The notes below the pieces were generated by a model. That model worked only from the letters and a program-made list of their open reading frames with translations, did not search any database and was not told where the DNA came from. Position numbers and translations under genes: made by a program. This document shows positions 31,755 to 41,276 of a stretch of DNA of 64,000 nt, piece after piece. The first letter of the stretch is position 1. Each line of letters opens with the position of its first letter. The stretch is from Pseudanabaena biceps (GTDB taxonomy: Bacteria; Cyanobacteriota; Cyanobacteriia; Pseudanabaenales; Pseudanabaenaceae): NCBI GenBank assembly GCA_013361095.1, contig JAATWA010000001.1, positions 2,830,501-2,894,500 of the forward strand, read 5' to 3'.

Positions 31755-32525
31755 ATGTATAACAGTTTGTATTCATCTCACGATCGCATCTATAACTTTG
31801 AAGAACTAGATTTCCCAAGCAGTGGCGTAGAGCTAGAGGGAGGGGCTAAGCGTCCTTATGTTGTTTTTAATATGGTTTCTAGCGTGGATGGCAAAGCGAC
31901 CACCTATCAAGGCAAACTGAGCGGCTTAGGATCCCGTCCCGATCGCCTACTGATGAAAAGATTGCGATCGCAAGTTGATGCAGTGTTAGCGGGAGGAACA
32001 ACATTACGCCAAGATTTATTTATTCCTACGGTTCCCCCAGAGCTAGCCGCAGAGCGACAAAAAAACTTTTTGCAGCCACAGCCTCTGGGAATTGCGATTA
32101 GTAATTCTGGCAAATTCCCCAGCGATCATCGCTTTTGGGATGCGGGTAAGAATTTGCGAATGGTTTTGGTAGGTGAAGATACCGTGATTGAGCCTTGGCT
32201 GGAGGAAAAAGCTCAGATTGTGAGATTTCCCACAGTTGAGGGAGAAATTGATTTAAAGCAGGTTTTACGAGTTCTATTTGATCGGTTTCAAATCAAGCGC
32301 TTGTTGGTAGAAGGAGGCGCTACTTTAAATTACACATTAATTTCTCAAGGGCTAGCAGACGAGTTATTTCTTAGTCTCTCACCCCACATTGTCGGCGGAG
32401 TGAAGAACTTATCGGTTGTGTCTGGGGATGGCTATGGACTGGGTGAGAGCGATTTGGCGAAGCTAAAATTGCGATCGCTCTACCATTGTGAATCCGAGTT
32501 ATTTTTACGCTATCAATTTGTATAG
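31755..32525 (+). CDS. RibD C-terminal-domain reductase (riboflavin-type, DHFR-like fold)
   Basis: Protein of about 256 residues consisting only of the RibD_C reductase domain: YVVFNMVSSVDGKATTYQG, KRLRSQVDAVLAGGTTLRQD, KRLLVEGGATLNYTLISQGL, DELFLSLSPHIVGG. No deaminase domain is fused, so it could reduce 5-amino-6-ribosylamino-pyrimidinone 5'-phosphate with a separate deaminase, or act in another pathway such as archaeal-like riboflavin or deazapurine routes. The start is placed at ATG 31755 (MYNSLYSS); a TTG three codons earlier is less likely. Confidence 0.85.
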   Translation: MYNSLYSSHDRIYNFEELDFPSSGVELEGGAKRPYVVFNMVSSVDGKATTYQGKLSGLGSRPDRLLMKRLRSQVDAVLAGGTTLRQDLFIPTVPPELAAERQKNFLQPQPLGIAISNSGKFPSDHRFWDAGKNLRMVLVGEDTVIEPWLEEKAQIVRFPTVEGEIDLKQVLRVLFDRFQIKRLLVEGGATLNYTLISQGLADELFLSLSPHIVGGVKNLSVVSGDGYGLGESDLAKLKLRSLYHCESELFLRYQFV

Positions 32526-32569
32526 TCCCTTACAGTTAATATAGCTGTAGCCAGCCAAGTCAGGATATA

Positions 32570-32620
32570 AAAACCAAGCGAGAGTTGCGGCGCGAAGCGC
32601 CGCAACTCTCGCTTGGTTTT
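32570..32620. terminator. Perfect hairpin after the RibD-like gene
   Basis: AAAACCAAGCGAGAGTTGCG-GCGC, loop GAA (GCGAAGC tip), exact complement. It is preceded by AGCTGTAGCCAGCCAAGTC-GGAC-like flank (32544-32566) that recurs at 63353. Confidence 0.9.
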
Positions 32621-32633
32621 TTGGTTTTTCCTA

Positions 32634-32670
32634 AATTAGCGGTGCGCGGCAAAGCCGCGCACCGCTAATT
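32634..32670 (-). terminator. Perfect hairpin after the cNMP-domain gene
   Basis: AATTAGCGGTGCGCGGC, loop AAA, complement; near the stop of the convergent gene at 32688. Confidence 0.85.
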
Positions 32671-32687
32671 ATTTACTGGGAGCAAAT

Positions 32688-33131
32688 TTATTGCTTAGAT
32701 GCTTGTAACTCGTTTAGCTGTAAGTTCTGGCTGCGAATCCGTCTCGATAGTAAGCGAATAATATTTACAGCAATATCGGGAGTTTCATCAATCGCTTCGT
32801 ATAGCTGTTGTTGGGTGAGGACAAGGCAATCACAACCAACGATCGCCGTAATCGAAGCCGATCGCGGCTCCGCATCAAACAAGGACATTTCCCCAAAACA
32901 ACTCCCCTTATCCAAAATTGCCAGATCCTTATCTCCTAAATGCACTCGCACCCGACCTGCCACCACAATATATAGCGATCGCCCCTCTTGACCTTGAGCA
33001 AAAATCATCTTGCCAGATGGGTAGGAAACCTCGTTCATGATGGAAGCTAGACGCACCAAAAAGTCATCGCGAAGTTCCTTGAAAATAGGAACTCCTCGTA
33101 CTAGCAACAGACGATCAATACTGGTTAACAT
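32688..33131 (-). CDS. Cyclic nucleotide-binding (cNMP) domain protein
   Basis: Protein of 147 residues made of one cNMP-binding fold: FKELRDDFLVRLASIMNEVS, GKMIFAQGQEGRSLYIVVAG, and the phosphate-binding cassette CFGEMSLFDAEPRSASITA. No DNA-binding HTH follows, so it is not a CRP-type regulator. The start lies three bases from the stop of the upstream transporter-HEAT gene, so it is almost certainly co-expressed and may act as a detached regulatory domain for that protein; fused NTT-HEAT-cNMP proteins are known in bacteria. Confidence 0.85.
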   Translation of the reverse strand: MLTSIDRLLLVRGVPIFKELRDDFLVRLASIMNEVSYPSGKMIFAQGQEGRSLYIVVAGRVRVHLGDKDLAILDKGSCFGEMSLFDAEPRSASITAIVGCDCLVLTQQQLYEAIDETPDIAVNIIRLLSRRIRSQNLQLNELQASKQ

Positions 33132-33134
33132 CGC

Positions 33135-36100
33135 CTAAGACTCCCCATTCCCATGTGGTTTGCCAATGATTTTGGCTCTCGTAATAGCATTTGGTTTTTT
33201 ATTCTGAAGGGAATTATTACCTAGATCTACAGTATCTTTACCATTATTTTGAAAATAGTAAGAAATCACCCTCGCTTGGGCAAGTACCAACGAATCGCGG
33301 TCTTTTAATAGACGAGGCAAAATTTTGACAAGCGATCGCGGCGAAGCAACTTGTAAATAGGAAACCACCGCTTCTCTAACAAACCCTGTGGGATGCTCTA
33401 AGCAGCTTAGCATCGCCTCTCCTGACAGGCTCCAAGACTGCGATCGCGCCACATGAAAGCAGCAAGCCAGTGTCCAATCAGATAAACAATATCTCAGATC
33501 AACAATCTGCTGTAATCGCTTCAGTGGTGACAAACTTTGATAGGGGTGAATTGTTTCCAAGATAGTGAGCTTGTCCGTAATCGAGCGATTATCGACAACG
33601 GACAACAAAACCTGCTTTACGCTGAGATCTACCGTATTGTCTAGAATCTCCATCCCCCTTGCCAGACTGCCCTTAGAACCAGATAAAATGTTAAAAGAAG
33701 CTGCTTGAATTGCCGAGGGGGGATAAAGCAATTTCATGATCAAGAAAATTCTTTCAAGACTATCGATCACCTCATTTTGCAAAGCTTCGATCAATAGTCC
33801 CGCTTCAGTATTCGGCACTTGCTCTAGGGATATATCTTCAATACCCGCCCATGCTTCGGTCATCACCCCTAGTTCTTGGATAACCATTTTTTCGATGCCG
33901 CTTCTACCAATTAGTTCCAAAATAGCTTCAATACCCTGCTCTTGAGGCACACGGATTAAAGTTCGGAGAATTTGGCGGCGATGCTTGCCCCAAGACTTTG
34001 CTAAATTGTTGGCAAGTACCGAAATAGAAGTGGGTGTGCAGATTTCGCCTAAAATATCCCACGCCTGCACGCGCACATTGACTGGACTGCGATCGCCATG
34101 GGCAAGTTCTAGTAAAGAGCTAATCGCATCATCGCCAACACTGACTAGAGCATCGCGAGAAGCTCTGCGTGTAGCTTTGTAATGCAGTCCGCGAATAATC
34201 GAAGGAAAATATTCACTAGTACGTGTAGCAGCGATCGCCCTGAGCAAAGCACAACGCACCTCAATTGAAGGATCTTGTAATAACTGCGGCACATAAAACC
34301 TTAAAGACTGCATAAAAGCTGCTTCTGCCAAAGCTCGACAACCCAAGACTCGCTCTGGTTGAGAAGAACTAGTAATCATATGACGCAAAGTATTAGTAGC
34401 TTCAGCCACCTGTGCCGACCCCCCCAAACGCATCATCAACGCCACCGCCGTACCGCGAATAATCGGATTTTGCTCTGCACCTAAGTATTTGCGTAGTCCA
34501 TCAATATCGCGATTTTTGTCATCGGCAAGTAGTACATAACGCAGACAGAGAGCTTGCACTTGCGGTGAGGCTTGGTGCGACTGCATAACTTCACGGATAT
34601 AGGAGAGAAACTTCGGTTCAGGATTTTCTAGCATTGCCTCAAGACTTTGGGCTTGCAGGTCTGGAGTCATCTGAGACAACAAGGGCGCTAGGGACTCGCC
34701 CACCGCTTGCGGGGCAATTTGGGTCAACAGGTCAATGCATACTGATTGCTCAAGTTGCGTTTCGGCTCGGCTCATCGACTCAGATACCGCACGACGCATT
34801 TCGCGAGTATCCACAGTCAACAAGCTCAGTTGACCACGTTCCACACTTTGAATGAGCAGTTCCAGATATCCCCGCCGCAATAACCAAATAATCGCAATCC
34901 AAACTAGAGCGACAACGACGATCGCACCTGCAAACCACTGAGAAAAAATCTCAAGCGCCATCCCTCCCTGTTTAAATAGTCCTGTAAAAGCCCAAATTAA
35001 TAGCCCTGCACCGCCAGTAGCTAAAGGATCAGCAATACCTCGGACAAAAGACTGAATCTGGCTGCGAAACTGATCGGGAACCGCTTGAAAAAGTGTAGGG
35101 GCAGTCGCTGCAACGATCGTAAATCGAAATAGTTCATCAAAAAACTTGAGAACGACAAATCCTACTAGCAAGCCAAAGGGCGCAAATCCCGCTAAAGTAC
35201 CTGTGATCACAATCCCAATTGGGGGCATCAGCACCGCATAAAATACGCCAATCCGTTCAATAATTCGACTAGAACCGAAAAGTTGCAGCGCCAGCTTAAA
35301 TACACCCGTAATCCCACCGAAGACGCCTAAAAAGCTACCGATCGCTTCTTCAGTTTTGAGATGAAATTCCAGTTGGGATTGATACTGAAACTCAATCATA
35401 AAGAATAAAACTTGAGCGGCAATAAAAAATCCAAACAGTAACCAAACGTATTTGAGGATATTGCCCGATAGCGATCGCGTGACGATGACTTCGTTGTCTT
35501 GAGACACGTTATAGAGAGAGTTGGGAAAAGCTTGGCGATAGCGAGTACTCAAATAAAACAGTACGCATGACCCAATAAATAACATGACCCCTGTGGCAAG
35601 GGTCATGTTTACTGCGCCTACCCAACTCACTAAAAATGGATAAGAAAATCCGCCCACAATTTCGGCAACAATAATGCCTGTGCTAATTAGGGGAAAAGCT
35701 CGCTTAATTTCGCGAATATTGAATAGTTGATTGGCAGCAATGTCATTGTTGATATTGCTTAATACATAAATACCTTCTACCCAAAGGCGCACGCTGAACA
35801 CAGCCGCCAGATAAAAAAACGTGTTTTTTTGCATCAGCCCCATCCATGCGATGGGTAAGGGCAGTACTAGCAATAACGAAATACCAAACATCACCCAACG
35901 TAATGGAAAAATCTTTTGGAGCCATGAATAAAAAACTCCAAAAGCAGTCACCACAAAGGCGGTTGCCATGTAAACCCAAGTCAAATTTTCGGCGCGATAG
36001 GTTTCTAGAAATAGTGTGGAGCTAGAATATTCGAGCCAGACTGCGCCGATAGAAGTGGTGCAGTAAAATAAAAACATCAAAAAAGTGCGCTCAGCTTCAT

Positions 36101-36185
36101 CTGGTCGCAGATTGACGATTTTTAAAAATCGACGCATCGAAGAATTTGAGTTGGGAATGACTGGTGCATTCGCGGGTGCATTCAT
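33135..36185 (-). CDS. NTT/MFS-like membrane transporter fused to HEAT repeats
   Basis: Protein of 1016 residues. Residues ~25-445 form about 12 membrane helices resembling ATP/ADP (NTT) translocases and MFS carriers: ERTFLMFLFYCTTSIGAVWL, NINNDIAANQLFNIREIKRA (the NQ-F-x-IREIKR-type loop), and KFFDELFRFTIVAATAPTLF. The remainder is cytoplasmic alpha-alpha HEAT/Armadillo-like repeats, e.g. LLQDPSIEVRCALLRAIAA, HGDRSPVNVRVQAWDILGEI, EHPTGFVREAVVSYLQVA. A separate cNMP-domain gene follows after three bases. Substrate and role are unknown; nucleotide transport is not assured, since free-living cyanobacteria would have little use for it. Confidence 0.8.
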   Translation of the reverse strand: MNAPANAPVIPNSNSSMRRFLKIVNLRPDEAERTFLMFLFYCTTSIGAVWLEYSSSTLFLETYRAENLTWVYMATAFVVTAFGVFYSWLQKIFPLRWVMFGISLLLVLPLPIAWMGLMQKNTFFYLAAVFSVRLWVEGIYVLSNINNDIAANQLFNIREIKRAFPLISTGIIVAEIVGGFSYPFLVSWVGAVNMTLATGVMLFIGSCVLFYLSTRYRQAFPNSLYNVSQDNEVIVTRSLSGNILKYVWLLFGFFIAAQVLFFMIEFQYQSQLEFHLKTEEAIGSFLGVFGGITGVFKLALQLFGSSRIIERIGVFYAVLMPPIGIVITGTLAGFAPFGLLVGFVVLKFFDELFRFTIVAATAPTLFQAVPDQFRSQIQSFVRGIADPLATGGAGLLIWAFTGLFKQGGMALEIFSQWFAGAIVVVALVWIAIIWLLRRGYLELLIQSVERGQLSLLTVDTREMRRAVSESMSRAETQLEQSVCIDLLTQIAPQAVGESLAPLLSQMTPDLQAQSLEAMLENPEPKFLSYIREVMQSHQASPQVQALCLRYVLLADDKNRDIDGLRKYLGAEQNPIIRGTAVALMMRLGGSAQVAEATNTLRHMITSSSQPERVLGCRALAEAAFMQSLRFYVPQLLQDPSIEVRCALLRAIAATRTSEYFPSIIRGLHYKATRRASRDALVSVGDDAISSLLELAHGDRSPVNVRVQAWDILGEICTPTSISVLANNLAKSWGKHRRQILRTLIRVPQEQGIEAILELIGRSGIEKMVIQELGVMTEAWAGIEDISLEQVPNTEAGLLIEALQNEVIDSLERIFLIMKLLYPPSAIQAASFNILSGSKGSLARGMEILDNTVDLSVKQVLLSVVDNRSITDKLTILETIHPYQSLSPLKRLQQIVDLRYCLSDWTLACCFHVARSQSWSLSGEAMLSCLEHPTGFVREAVVSYLQVASPRSLVKILPRLLKDRDSLVLAQARVISYYFQNNGKDTVDLGNNSLQNKKPNAITRAKIIGKPHGNGES

Positions 36186-36209
36186 AGGTGATGGCGATCG
36201 TTTGACGAT

Positions 36210-37088
36210 ATGGTACTACAAGAACGCAAATCTGCAATGACAGCTATTTCAATAGTTAATTCCAAGATGGATTTAAGGGTGAATTCAATTTCGCAAGCAC
36301 ATCTCAATACTTGGGATATTTGTCAGCGTCGATATAAATATAAGTTTTTGGAGGAACTGAGTTTACCCGAAGCGGATCTGCAAAGTAAACAAAGTTTGCT
36401 TTTGGGGGCAAATTTTCACTTGCTGATGCAGCAAAGGGAAATGGGATTGGATGTGATGGAGTTGGCAGAAAGTGAAGCTAAATTGCAGTCATGGCTGAAT
36501 GCGTTTGCCACTTATCCGCCCGAAATGATTGCAGGTGATCGCTTCTGTGAGCATCGCCGCACCCTAGAGATGCCTCTAGAAACTTTTGCCATATCTAATG
36601 ACCCCAATCGCACCCAAACGCCGTTGCATCATATTGAGAATAACGATGCGGGTCAAGGGTATTTTGTCTTAACTGCAATTTATGACTTTTTGATTTTGGG
36701 CGATCGCAGGGCGCAAATTCTGGACTGGAAGACTCACCAAAGGGCGATCGCTAAAGAAAAATTAGAAACTAGTTGGCAAACGCGGCTGTATTTATATTTG
36801 TTAGCCCAGACCACTGACTATTTACCAGAGCAATTATCCATGACCTATTGGTTTGCTAATACGGCGACATCAGTGGTAATTGAATATTCGCAAAATGAGC
36901 ATGATCGCACTGATCAGAATTTAAAAAAGATTTTAAATGAAATTAGTTATGCTCAGGACTATCTCAAATTGGCGATGGGTAGCCCAGAGTGCAAACATTG
37001 CGAGTTTCGCGATCGCTGCGATCGTGGTGATTTGTCAAATAGTGAGTTTCCCAGCAATATTAGCGATATTCCCGAAGTAGAGATCTAG
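36210..37088 (+). CDS. PD-(D/E)XK nuclease of the Cas4/RecB-like group with a Cys cluster
   Basis: Protein of about 290 residues. The nuclease core is visible as LLLGANFHLLMQQREMG (the motif I His), LTAIYDFLILGDRRAQILDW-KT (motif II D and motif III D-x-K), and QTRLYLYLLAQ (motif Q-x3-Y). A Cys near the N-terminus (WDICQRRYKYKF) and a C-terminal CKHCEFRDRC suggest the 4Fe-4S cluster found in Cas4 and AddB-type enzymes. No cas genes, CRISPR array or helicase partner is nearby. It is divergent from the transporter-HEAT gene with a 24-bp gap. Start at ATG 36210; ATG 36237 is also possible. Confidence 0.8.
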   Translation: MVLQERKSAMTAISIVNSKMDLRVNSISQAHLNTWDICQRRYKYKFLEELSLPEADLQSKQSLLLGANFHLLMQQREMGLDVMELAESEAKLQSWLNAFATYPPEMIAGDRFCEHRRTLEMPLETFAISNDPNRTQTPLHHIENNDAGQGYFVLTAIYDFLILGDRRAQILDWKTHQRAIAKEKLETSWQTRLYLYLLAQTTDYLPEQLSMTYWFANTATSVVIEYSQNEHDRTDQNLKKILNEISYAQDYLKLAMGSPECKHCEFRDRCDRGDLSNSEFPSNISDIPEVEI

Positions 37089-37095
37089 TTTCTAA

Positions 37096-37149
37096 AAACC
37101 CAAAAAAACTTTAGCGCACGCTGCGCGTGCGCTAAAGTTTTTTGGGTTT
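37096..37149. terminator. Perfect hairpin after the PD-(D/E)XK gene
   Basis: AAACCCAAAAAAACTTTAGC-GCACGC, loop TGC, complement ending GGGTTT, then AAGAAAGCGCTGTA. Confidence 0.9.
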
Positions 37150-37208
37150 AAGAAAGCGCTGTATAGCTGATAATTAAGTTTTTATTGTCGCAAGATCGAG
37201 GTGAGATC

Positions 37209-39269
37209 ATGTCACTAAAAGCTGGCAAAGCAGCCCTACTGCGAAAGCACTACACCGAAGCGATCGCCATTTTGACCGAATATTGTCAAACTAGCACCAA
37301 TTCCAATGATAAGAACTATGTGCAAGCTCAAATCTGGCTAGTTTCGGCATACAAAAAAACAGGTCGCGCCGACAAAGCGATCGCTATTTGTGAGCAGATC
37401 GCCACTTCTGCCGATCCGCAGTTGCAGCAGTGGGCGCAAAAATCGATCTCGACCTTGCAGGTAATCTTAGAGTTACCACTTAGCGATCGCATTAAGCGAA
37501 ATCAAGATGTCGAGGCGGTGGTCAAATCCGATCCTCGCCGCTACCGCAAAAAAGATGTCACCCTCGGTCTGTCACCTTTATATACATATTTTTTAATTGC
37601 GGCAATTTTGATGAGCGTTGCCTCAATTATCGGTATTCAGGTTTTAACGGGCTATTTAATCTCGTTGATTTTTACGGATACCTTTACCAATGCTTGGTTT
37701 AATATCATTGCGATCGTGACAGGGATATTCAGCATTTTGCTGTTTTTTATGTCGCCTTGGATTATCGACATCACCCAAAAGCAATATCACCGCATTCAAT
37801 GGATTACCCTTGCGGATCTCGATGAGAAGAGTCCTGAATCTGTGGAAATCATTGAAAATTTTTGCGAAAAATACAATATTTTTGTGCCGAGGTTGGGGTG
37901 GATTGAAGATGATGCTCCCGTTGCTTTTATTTATGGAGTGATTTCTAATTCGGCACGAATTGTGGTCAGTCGAGGACTGTTTGACTGTCTGGATGATGAT
38001 GAGATTGCAGCGGTATATGCCTATCAATTGGGGAGAATTCGTAATAAAAGTTTTGCAGTTTTGACCTTCATTTCTGCGCCTGTGCAGCTTCTCTATTACA
38101 TCTATGTTCTGCTCAGTCGCCAGAGTTATCGCAGCAAAACAGGTAAACAATTTTGGCAAGTTGCCGCCACCTGCGCCAATGCAGTTTATTCCCTCAGCAA
38201 TTATTTATTGATTTGGTTATCCCATGTCAGCACAATCCTCAGCGATCGCTTTGCGGCTGAGATGACAGGAAATCCTAATGCCCTAGCCCGTGCATTGCCG
38301 AAAATGGCGCGGCAAATGTTGCCATATAATCAGCCCGCGATGCCCACTAACCGACTCTTAGAATCAACGAGAGCATTGGGAGTTTGCGATCGCCAGACCA
38401 TGACCGCGATCGGCTTGGCGATGGAAATCGCCCATTCAGGACAAACCGATCAAAATCCTTACCGTGTATTTCTCTGGGAAATTGCCAATCCTTGGCGGCG
38501 TTGGCTAGAAATACATTCTACGCATCCTTTAGTGGGCAAGCGATTAAAGTTTCTGTCAGGCTATTCTCAGCAACTCGGCTTGCTCACAGAATATGACTTT
38601 GCGGAACTTCTCAAGGAGGAGAAAAAACTTAATAAAAAACTTCTCTATCGAAACTTTTGGCGCGATCTGTTAATTCAAGTTTCTCCATTACTAGGCATTG
38701 CGATCGCGGTGATTGTCGCTAATCTTTTCTCGCAACTATTTAATCGATGGTTATTATTGAGCCTGTCAATGATTGGGTTAGGCTTGGGATTTATGTTTCA
38801 GGGTAGTTTACGCTATCCTGATTTTCGCCGCGTTGCCGATACTGATTTAGTGAGTTTGCTCACCGATCCCTACGCCAGCTACGTCCAAGGCGCACCAGTC
38901 CAAATCCCTGGAGAGCTTTTAGGCTACGGTACGGATGAATTCTATCTAGGCTATGCGATGCGCCTAGAGGATCAAGGTGGTCTAGCCTTTATTAACTACA
39001 TTCCCAACTTTAAGCAATGGATTATTGATCCTAGTAATACAATCAAAAATCTGGAAATGCTCTGCGATCGCTCGGTAATTGCGACGGGTTGGTTTCGACG
39101 CGGCAAGTTTCCTGTGATCGATCTATCGACATTGCAACCAATCATGGAAGATCGCCCCAAGCAACGCGCATCTCTAACTAGCTATCATCAGTTTTGGAAC
39201 AATGTCGGCAGTTCGGTTTTAGTTTTATTAGGTTTAGGGGTTTTGCTGCTAACTTCGCGTTTATTTTAA
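37209..39269 (+). CDS. M48-family (HtpX/Ste24-like) membrane protein lacking the HEXXH motif; pseudoprotease
   Basis: Protein of about 686 residues. TPR-like helices come first (~1-100: LRKHYTEAIAILTEY, GRADKAIAICEQIA), then a membrane region (FLIAAILMSVASIIGIQVLT and IIAIVTGIFSILLFFMSPWI), an M48 fold, and two further helices near 500-545. The M48 landmarks are clear (ARIVVSRGLFDCLDDDEIAAVY; SDRFAAEMTGNPNALARAL), but the zinc-binding HExxH reads YQLGR: both His and the Glu are gone, and the distal Glu/Asp is not in its usual form. It should not cleave peptides by the M48 mechanism. Start at ATG 37209 with GAGGTGAG just upstream; a TTG 24 bases earlier is possible. Confidence 0.8.
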   Translation: MSLKAGKAALLRKHYTEAIAILTEYCQTSTNSNDKNYVQAQIWLVSAYKKTGRADKAIAICEQIATSADPQLQQWAQKSISTLQVILELPLSDRIKRNQDVEAVVKSDPRRYRKKDVTLGLSPLYTYFLIAAILMSVASIIGIQVLTGYLISLIFTDTFTNAWFNIIAIVTGIFSILLFFMSPWIIDITQKQYHRIQWITLADLDEKSPESVEIIENFCEKYNIFVPRLGWIEDDAPVAFIYGVISNSARIVVSRGLFDCLDDDEIAAVYAYQLGRIRNKSFAVLTFISAPVQLLYYIYVLLSRQSYRSKTGKQFWQVAATCANAVYSLSNYLLIWLSHVSTILSDRFAAEMTGNPNALARALPKMARQMLPYNQPAMPTNRLLESTRALGVCDRQTMTAIGLAMEIAHSGQTDQNPYRVFLWEIANPWRRWLEIHSTHPLVGKRLKFLSGYSQQLGLLTEYDFAELLKEEKKLNKKLLYRNFWRDLLIQVSPLLGIAIAVIVANLFSQLFNRWLLLSLSMIGLGLGFMFQGSLRYPDFRRVADTDLVSLLTDPYASYVQGAPVQIPGELLGYGTDEFYLGYAMRLEDQGGLAFINYIPNFKQWIIDPSNTIKNLEMLCDRSVIATGWFRRGKFPVIDLSTLQPIMEDRPKQRASLTSYHQFWNNVGSSVLVLLGLGVLLLTSRLF

Positions 39270-39299
39270 TTGGTGATGCTTTGCATCACCAATTAAAAT
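39263..39299 (+). terminator. Hairpin overlapping the M48-like stop
   Basis: ATTTTAATTGGTGATGC / GCATCACCAATTAAAAT, loop TTT; tip GCTTTGC. It includes the stop codon. Confidence 0.85.
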
Positions 39300-39369
39300 A
39301 AAAATTGCTTGACGATCCTGCTGATTTAGAGATATATTAGTGAGTTCGGAATTCCAAAATTTTAAAACC

Positions 39370-40728
39370 ATGCCTCTCCCGATTGTTGCCATTGTCGGTC
39401 GCCCCAATGTGGGCAAATCCACGCTCGTTAACCGCCTATCGGGAGAGCAATATGCGATCGTCTTCGATCAGCCCGGTGTAACCCGCGATCGCGTTTATCG
39501 CGAATGCTTCTGGGGAAAACATGAATTTCAAGTCGTAGACACAGGCGGATTGGTCTTTGACGATGAAACAGAATTTTTACCGATGATTCGTGAACAGGCG
39601 GAGATTGCCATTCGTGAATCATCAGCCGTTATTTTTGTAGTTGACGGTATGTCGGGCATTACTGATGCTGATGAGCAGTTGGGCGGGTGGTTACGCCGCC
39701 AGAATATACCTGTGCTGTTGGCTGTAAATAAGTGTGAAGGCTCGAAGTACGGCCTTTCTTTAGCCGCTGAATTTTGGAATTTAGGATTGGGTGAACCACT
39801 CGCCTTGTCGGGAATTCACGGCAACGGCACTGGTGAGCTACTTGATGAGTTAGTTAAGCATTTGCCGCCACCCGAAGAAGTAATCAAAGAAAGCGATGAA
39901 ATTAAAGTGGCGATCATTGGTCGTCCTAATGTTGGCAAGTCGAGCTTGCTAAATTCCTTTATCGGTGAAAATCGCAGCATTGTTAGCCCAATTTCTGGGA
40001 CAACTCGTGATGCGATCGATATGTCCGTAGAGCGTGATGGTAAGAAATATCGCTTAATCGATACTGCTGGGGTACGCCGCAAAAAAAATATTGATTACGG
40101 GATTGAATTTTTTAGCATTAATCGCGCCTTTAAAGCGATCGGGCGATCAGATGTAGTTTTGCTAGTCATCGATGCCCTTGATGGGGTTACCGATCAAGAT
40201 CAAAAGCTTGCAGGTCGAATTAATGATGAAGGCAAATCTTGTGTAATCGTAGTTAATAAATGGGATGCGATCGAAAAAGATTCCTACACTATTTATGACT
40301 ACACCGCTGAAGTTAAAAGCCGTCTGATGTTTGTGGAATATGCGCCAATCATCTTTGTGAGTGCGCTCACAGGTCAGCGCGTTACCCAAATCCTAGATCG
40401 CGTTGACATCGCCGCCGAGCAGCATAAGCGCCGCGTTCCTACAGCAATCTTGAATGAAGCTCTAACTGAAGCGGTGACATGGCACGCGCCACCTACCAGT
40501 CGCGGTGGTAAGCAAGGGAAGGTCTATTACTGCACCCAAATCTCCGATAGTCCGCCCACAATCATTTTGTTTGTGAATGATCCCCATCGTTTTAACGACA
40601 ATTACAAGCGCTATATCGAAAATCAGTTCCGCAAAACCCTCGGTTTTGAAGGTACACCATTACGATTTATCTGGCGCGGCAAGAAAGATCGGGAAGTTGA
40701 AAAGTCGAAAAACTCAGCTTTCAGATAA
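39370..40728 (+). CDS. der: Ribosome biogenesis GTPase Der (EngA)
   Basis: Essential GTPase of about 452 residues with two tandem G domains and a C-terminal KH-like domain. G domain 1: [32 protein letters not shown] domain 2: [42 protein letters not shown]. Der helps 50S subunit maturation. The start is at ATG 39370 ([15 protein letters not shown]), the standard family start; an in-frame GTG ten codons earlier is unlikely. No gene is directly coupled. Confidence 0.95.
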   Translation: MPLPIVAIVGRPNVGKSTLVNRLSGEQYAIVFDQPGVTRDRVYRECFWGKHEFQVVDTGGLVFDDETEFLPMIREQAEIAIRESSAVIFVVDGMSGITDADEQLGGWLRRQNIPVLLAVNKCEGSKYGLSLAAEFWNLGLGEPLALSGIHGNGTGELLDELVKHLPPPEEVIKESDEIKVAIIGRPNVGKSSLLNSFIGENRSIVSPISGTTRDAIDMSVERDGKKYRLIDTAGVRRKKNIDYGIEFFSINRAFKAIGRSDVVLLVIDALDGVTDQDQKLAGRINDEGKSCVIVVNKWDAIEKDSYTIYDYTAEVKSRLMFVEYAPIIFVSALTGQRVTQILDRVDIAAEQHKRRVPTAILNEALTEAVTWHAPPTSRGGKQGKVYYCTQISDSPPTIILFVNDPHRFNDNYKRYIENQFRKTLGFEGTPLRFIWRGKKDREVEKSKNSAFR

Positions 40729-40761
40729 ATATAGCTATAGCCATCAATGTTAAGACAAAGC

Positions 40762-40804
40762 CCAAGAGAGAGTTGCGGCGCGAAGCGCCGCAACTCTCTC
40801 TTGG
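40762..40804 (+). terminator. Perfect hairpin after der
   Basis: CCAAGAGAGAGTTGCGGCGC, loop GAA (GCGAAGC tip), complement. Preceded by AGCTATAGCCATCAATGTTA, another copy of the element flank. Confidence 0.9.
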
Positions 40805-40835
40805 ATCTTTATGTCTGGACTTGGCTGGCTACAGC

Positions 40836-40870
40836 TAACAAAAAGGGAAGCATCGCTTCCCTTTTTGTTA
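40836..40870. terminator. Second terminator-like hairpin after der
   Basis: TAACAAAAAGGGAAGC / GCTTCCCTTTTTGTTA, loop ATC. Confidence 0.85.
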
Positions 40871-40909
40871 GTTTAGTCACTATGATGATTAAGTCGCTTG
40901 CGATTACTT

Positions 40910-41272
40910 ATGACAGCAGCACAGATTTTATTTGAATCTTATACTTTAGGAGCCGCTACCTTTGACTTAAGCGGCTTGCCTAAAGAGTATTACACCCTTG
41001 TCGATGGCAGTAAAAGTATCATTTGGGTACAGCCAATTTTTCAGGCATTAGGGTTAAAGTCATTGCTGGCAGCTTCTCTGCCCGTCGATAATTTTACCTA
41101 TGCTGTAATTCATGGCAAAGATTACACAGCAGTGGTAATTAGACGGCATGGTAATTATTTAGCTTTGTTAATTGATCCGCAGAGTGAAATTATTGATAAT
41201 CAATTTTTAGGCTGGGCGCAAAATTTTGATGCTACCTCTTTAAAAGACAATCCTAAATTTCAGGTGATTTAA
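40910..41272 (+). CDS. Conserved hypothetical protein upstream of glk
   Basis: Protein of 120 residues; ATG 40910 (MTAAQILFESYTLGAATFDL) is chosen over a start four codons earlier. It looks like a small alpha/beta cytoplasmic protein (LPKEYYTLVDGSKSIIWVQP, DYTAVVIRRHGNYLALLIDP). The repeated hydrophobic strands recall Roadblock/LC7-like folds, but I cannot assign a family. It ends four bases before glk, so the two are likely co-transcribed. Confidence 0.65.
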   Translation: MTAAQILFESYTLGAATFDLSGLPKEYYTLVDGSKSIIWVQPIFQALGLKSLLAASLPVDNFTYAVIHGKDYTAVVIRRHGNYLALLIDPQSEIIDNQFLGWAQNFDATSLKDNPKFQVI

Positions 41273-41276
41273 TCCT

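Noticed and set aside
37656..38159. 167-residue open frame opposite the M48-like gene
   Set aside because: Shadow of a clearly conserved gene; no recognisable protein features.
40747..40935. 62-residue open frame across two hairpins after der
   Set aside because: It runs through repeat sequence and has no coding character.
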